Positions 42,323-44,371 of a stretch of 44,371 nucleotides of DNA are shown here, piece by piece (the first letter of the stretch is position 1; each line of letters begins with the position of its first letter). The translations under genes were made by a program, and so were the position numbers. The notes below the pieces were generated by a model, which was not told the origin of the DNA, made no database searches, and saw only the letters and a program-made list of their open reading frames with translations. The stretch spans positions 1 to 44,371 of the forward strand of contig JAJYHY010000019.1 in assembly GCA_021784555.1 (NCBI GenBank). Direction: 5' to 3'. The stretch is from a bacterium (lineage in GTDB: Bacteria; Verrucomicrobiota; Verrucomicrobiia; Limisphaerales; UBA8199).

Positions 42323-43519
42323 ATGGGAATTAGGATGAAAGCCTGGAGCGACCTGGCAGAAATCGTCCGTGGTGACCTGACACGAAATCTACGGCGGACG
42401 TTCCTGACCATGTTCGGTCTGATCGTCGGCTCAGCCGCGGTAGTGAGCGTGACGTCAATCGGGTTGGCGGGAAGAGCGTATGCCGTCAACGAGCTGGAGA
42501 GCCTGGGGTCGAACCTCGTTTACGCTCTTTACGACGGACCCACGCCTTCGCCGAATGACTTGAATGAGCAGGATTTCCGAGACGTCCGGGCGCGCGCTAC
42601 AGCCTTGGCCATCGTCTCGAGGGTGGTTCACGATTACGCCATGCTAGAGATTCGGGGAGAGCCCTACGACGTTTCCCTGGTCGGCACAGACGGCAACTAT
42701 GCCCGCGTTCGGAACATTGTGATGCGCCAGGGCCGCTTCATCAACGTTTTTGACGCGCAAGACCGCCGCAAGGTCTGCGTGATCTCGCAATCGTTGGCCC
42801 AGAAACTCTATGGGCAAGGACGGCAGCTTGATAGGCTTTTGCAGATCGAGAGCCTTGATTTCAAGGTCATTGGCGTGTTCCGCGACGTCCAGAGCTTCAG
42901 CATCCCCACCGAACTCACCAAGAACGCTGTCATCATCCCGCTGACCGTGCTGAGCGGCATGGATGGCAGTAGCCGCGTGGACCGAATCTACGGGCAAGCC
43001 AAAAGCCGCGCCCTCGTTGGCCTCGCCACGCGCCAAATCATCCATATCCTGGCCGCCAACCACGGCCCGGGAGTCATCTACCGGGTCACCAATCTCAATT
43101 CCGTCCTCAAGGTGATTCACCGTGTGTCGCGCGGGTTGATTATGGTGGTGGTGGTGGTCTCCGCGATTTCACTCTTGGTCGGCGGCGTCGGCATTATGAA
43201 CATCATGCTGGTCACGGTGCGCGAACGACGACCTGAAATCGGCATCCGCAAAGCTGTCGGAGCTCGCTCAAGCCAAATCCTGGACGCTTTCCTGATGGAG
43301 TCGCTCGGGATCAGCCTGCTCGGGGGCTTGCTCGGGATTCTTCTGGGCGCCGGAATCCCCTTTGCGCTCAGCGCCGCCTTTGGGGTGGAGATCCCGATTT
43401 CTCCGGTTTCCGCCGCTTTTGCGTTGGCCGTTTCCGCGACCGTCGGCGTGGCTTTCGGTTATTATCCCGCCCGGCGCGCGGCGCGCCTTGATCCGGTCGT
43501 CTGCCTCCGCGAAGATTGA
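42323..43519 (+). CDS. MacB/FtsX-type ABC transporter permease
   Basis: A 398-residue membrane protein with the MacB topology: one N-terminal transmembrane helix (FLTMFGLIVGSAAVVSVTSI), a large periplasmic MacB-PCD domain (about 60-265), then three C-terminal helices (LIMVVVVVSAISLLVGGVGI, ISLLGGLLGILLGAGIPFAL and VSAAFALAVSATVGVAFGYY). Conserved family motifs are GGVGIMNIMLVTVRERRPEI, GIRKAVGAR, and the end YPARRAARLDPVVCLRED. It probably works with a separate ATPase and possibly a membrane-fusion protein in export or lipoprotein-type mechanotransmission. No ATPase gene is in the window, which is common in Acidobacteria where such permeases occur alone. The start at 42323 has GGGAG upstream; an ATG at 42335 is also possible. 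Confidence 0.9.
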   Translation: MGIRMKAWSDLAEIVRGDLTRNLRRTFLTMFGLIVGSAAVVSVTSIGLAGRAYAVNELESLGSNLVYALYDGPTPSPNDLNEQDFRDVRARATALAIVSRVVHDYAMLEIRGEPYDVSLVGTDGNYARVRNIVMRQGRFINVFDAQDRRKVCVISQSLAQKLYGQGRQLDRLLQIESLDFKVIGVFRDVQSFSIPTELTKNAVIIPLTVLSGMDGSSRVDRIYGQAKSRALVGLATRQIIHILAANHGPGVIYRVTNLNSVLKVIHRVSRGLIMVVVVVSAISLLVGGVGIMNIMLVTVRERRPEIGIRKAVGARSSQILDAFLMESLGISLLGGLLGILLGAGIPFALSAAFGVEIPISPVSAAFALAVSATVGVAFGYYPARRAARLDPVVCLRED

Positions 43520-43563
43520 AGCCGAAAGTGCCGTGAGACGTGGCGCGCTCTGGGGCTCCGCCG

Positions 43564-44310
43564 CTATGGCCTTGGCAAGATCATCGGAACGTACTCCGCC
43601 AAGGCTTCCGGCCACGGACGCGGCAAGGTAAAACCTGCCTGCTCGAGCGCTCTCATTTCCATGACGGCATATTTCAGCCGCGCAGCAGGGCGACCCATTT
43701 CGGCCGAAGCTGCGCCACGAATCTTCCCCGCATCCAGGCCGGCCAGATCAACCGCGCGCCGCACCAGTTCGAAGCGGCTGCACGATCCCTGGTTCGCCAA
43801 ATGGTAGAGGCCGCAACGCCCGGACCCGACCACCTCGGCGATTTTTCGGGCTGCATCGGGTGTGTAGGTGGCGTTGGCCGTTTGGTCTCTCGGAGCGAGG
43901 ACCTCGCCGCCCTCGCCCACCGTTCTGACGGCATCCGCCACGAGGTTCGCTTTGCCCGGGCCGAAAAGAATCGAAACGCGAAAAACCCAGAAAGACGGCA
44001 GGGTCTTTACGACCTCTTCGGCTCGCAGCTTGGCGCGGCCGTACACGGTGGGAGGGTTGGCGATGTCTGATTCGGTGTAAGGCCTTTCACTTTTGCCGTC
44101 AAAGACAGCATCCGTCGAAATGTGAGCGACAGCAGCGCCCGTCCGGCGCGCGGCCTCCACCACGTGCCGGGTTCCGTGAAAGTTCACCAGAAAAGCGCGT
44201 GCTGGATCGGTTTCGCAAATGTCCAGGTCCCGCACGGCCGCCGTCAGGGTGATTCTGTTCAGCCCCTCAAGTTCTGCAAGATCTTGATGATTGTGCCGCG
44301 CTCTGGACAA
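43564..44310 (-). pseudogene. RmlD-like dTDP-4-dehydrorhamnose reductase lacking its Rossmann N-terminus
   Basis: The 248-codon frame matches the C-terminal four fifths of RmlD/SDR-type reductases: TAAVRDLDICETDPARAFLV, VAHISTDAVFDGK, YTESDIANPPTVYGRAKLRAE with the catalytic Tyr-x3-Lys, and ATYTPDAARKIAEVV. The enzyme normally makes dTDP-L-rhamnose or a related sugar. The nucleotide-binding GxxGxxG and about 50 residues after it are missing. In frame upstream only GGYIIGAKLSRAR, a trace of the glycine-rich start, precedes a TAA about 40 bp before the window edge. An internal deletion after that trace would explain the junction. Unless the window end hides a correction it is probably inactive. 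It is convergent with the MacB-like permease, 45 bp apart. Confidence 0.6.
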
Positions 44311-44371
44311 CTTCGCGCCGATGATGTATCCTCCCAGATGTGGAAAGCCTTAACTTTACCTTGCTGCGGGA

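Noticed and set aside
44338-44371. Possible start of a plus-strand gene (MWKALTLPCCG)
   Set aside because: There is no ribosome binding site before the ATG, and only eleven codons are visible.

Overview
The window looks like a chromosomal segment of an acidobacterium, probably close to the Bryobacter/Solibacter type. This is inferred from G+C-rich DNA, two very long TonB-dependent receptors with an N-terminal carboxypeptidase-regulatory-like domain and a terminal Phe, Tat-exported sulfatases and glycosidases, a MacB-like stand-alone permease and an S41 protease. No rRNA or marker gene is present to prove it.

Left edge (1-2230), accessory DNA: the distal end of a type I-C-like CRISPR array, a frameshifted ORF remnant, an orphan ribbon-helix-helix antitoxin, and a higBA-type toxin-antitoxin pair. 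These are followed by the 3' part of a tRNA-Pro gene (1799-1843) and a decayed tyrosine integrase (1890-2190). The tRNA fragment plus integrase remnant marks an old genomic-island boundary. Its orientation places the island to the left, so the CRISPR array and toxin-antitoxin genes would lie inside it.

2232-9523: a secreted phospholipase-C-type phosphoesterase, a Tat sulfatase with its anaerobic sulfatase-maturating radical SAM enzyme, a LarA-superfamily nickel-pincer racemase homologue with all four cofactor ligands, and a GntR/FCD regulator.

9571-14437 (minus strand): an operon of UxaA-family small and large subunits (closest in layout and motifs to sulfolactate sulfo-lyase SuyAB), an aldehyde dehydrogenase and a sodium:solute symporter. 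Near-palindromic operators sharing the core TRATAT-N5-ATATTA lie before both the LarA-like gene and this operon, and GntR is the obvious candidate repressor. One reading is aldehyde to (S)-hydroxyacid to (R)-hydroxyacid to pyruvate plus sulfite, with the LarA homologue as a sulfolactate racemase. That step would be new.

14722-26192 (plus strand): TonB-dependent receptor, GH2, GH27 alpha-galactosidase, PPi-type phosphofructokinase, Cgl0159-type class I aldolase and FucI/AraA-type isomerase, i.e. uptake and hydrolysis followed by an isomerase-kinase-aldolase set.

26297-27750: an RHH antitoxin-like ORF, a DUF1801 protein and a cruciform-forming repeat. 27750-37050 (minus strand): a second receptor-led locus with a consensus sigma70 promoter, a large secreted protein of uncertain glycosidase family, and a GH106 alpha-L-rhamnosidase-like enzyme that starts on the stop codon of its neighbour. 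A collapsed receptor remnant follows (about 37660-37945), then a second sulfatase.

40037-44371: S41 C-terminal processing protease, double zinc-ribbon protein, tRNA-Ala(CGC), MacB-like permease, and an RmlD-like reductase without its Rossmann N-terminus. Together the middle of the window reads as a locus for taking up and degrading a sulfated and/or rhamnose- and galactose-containing glycan.
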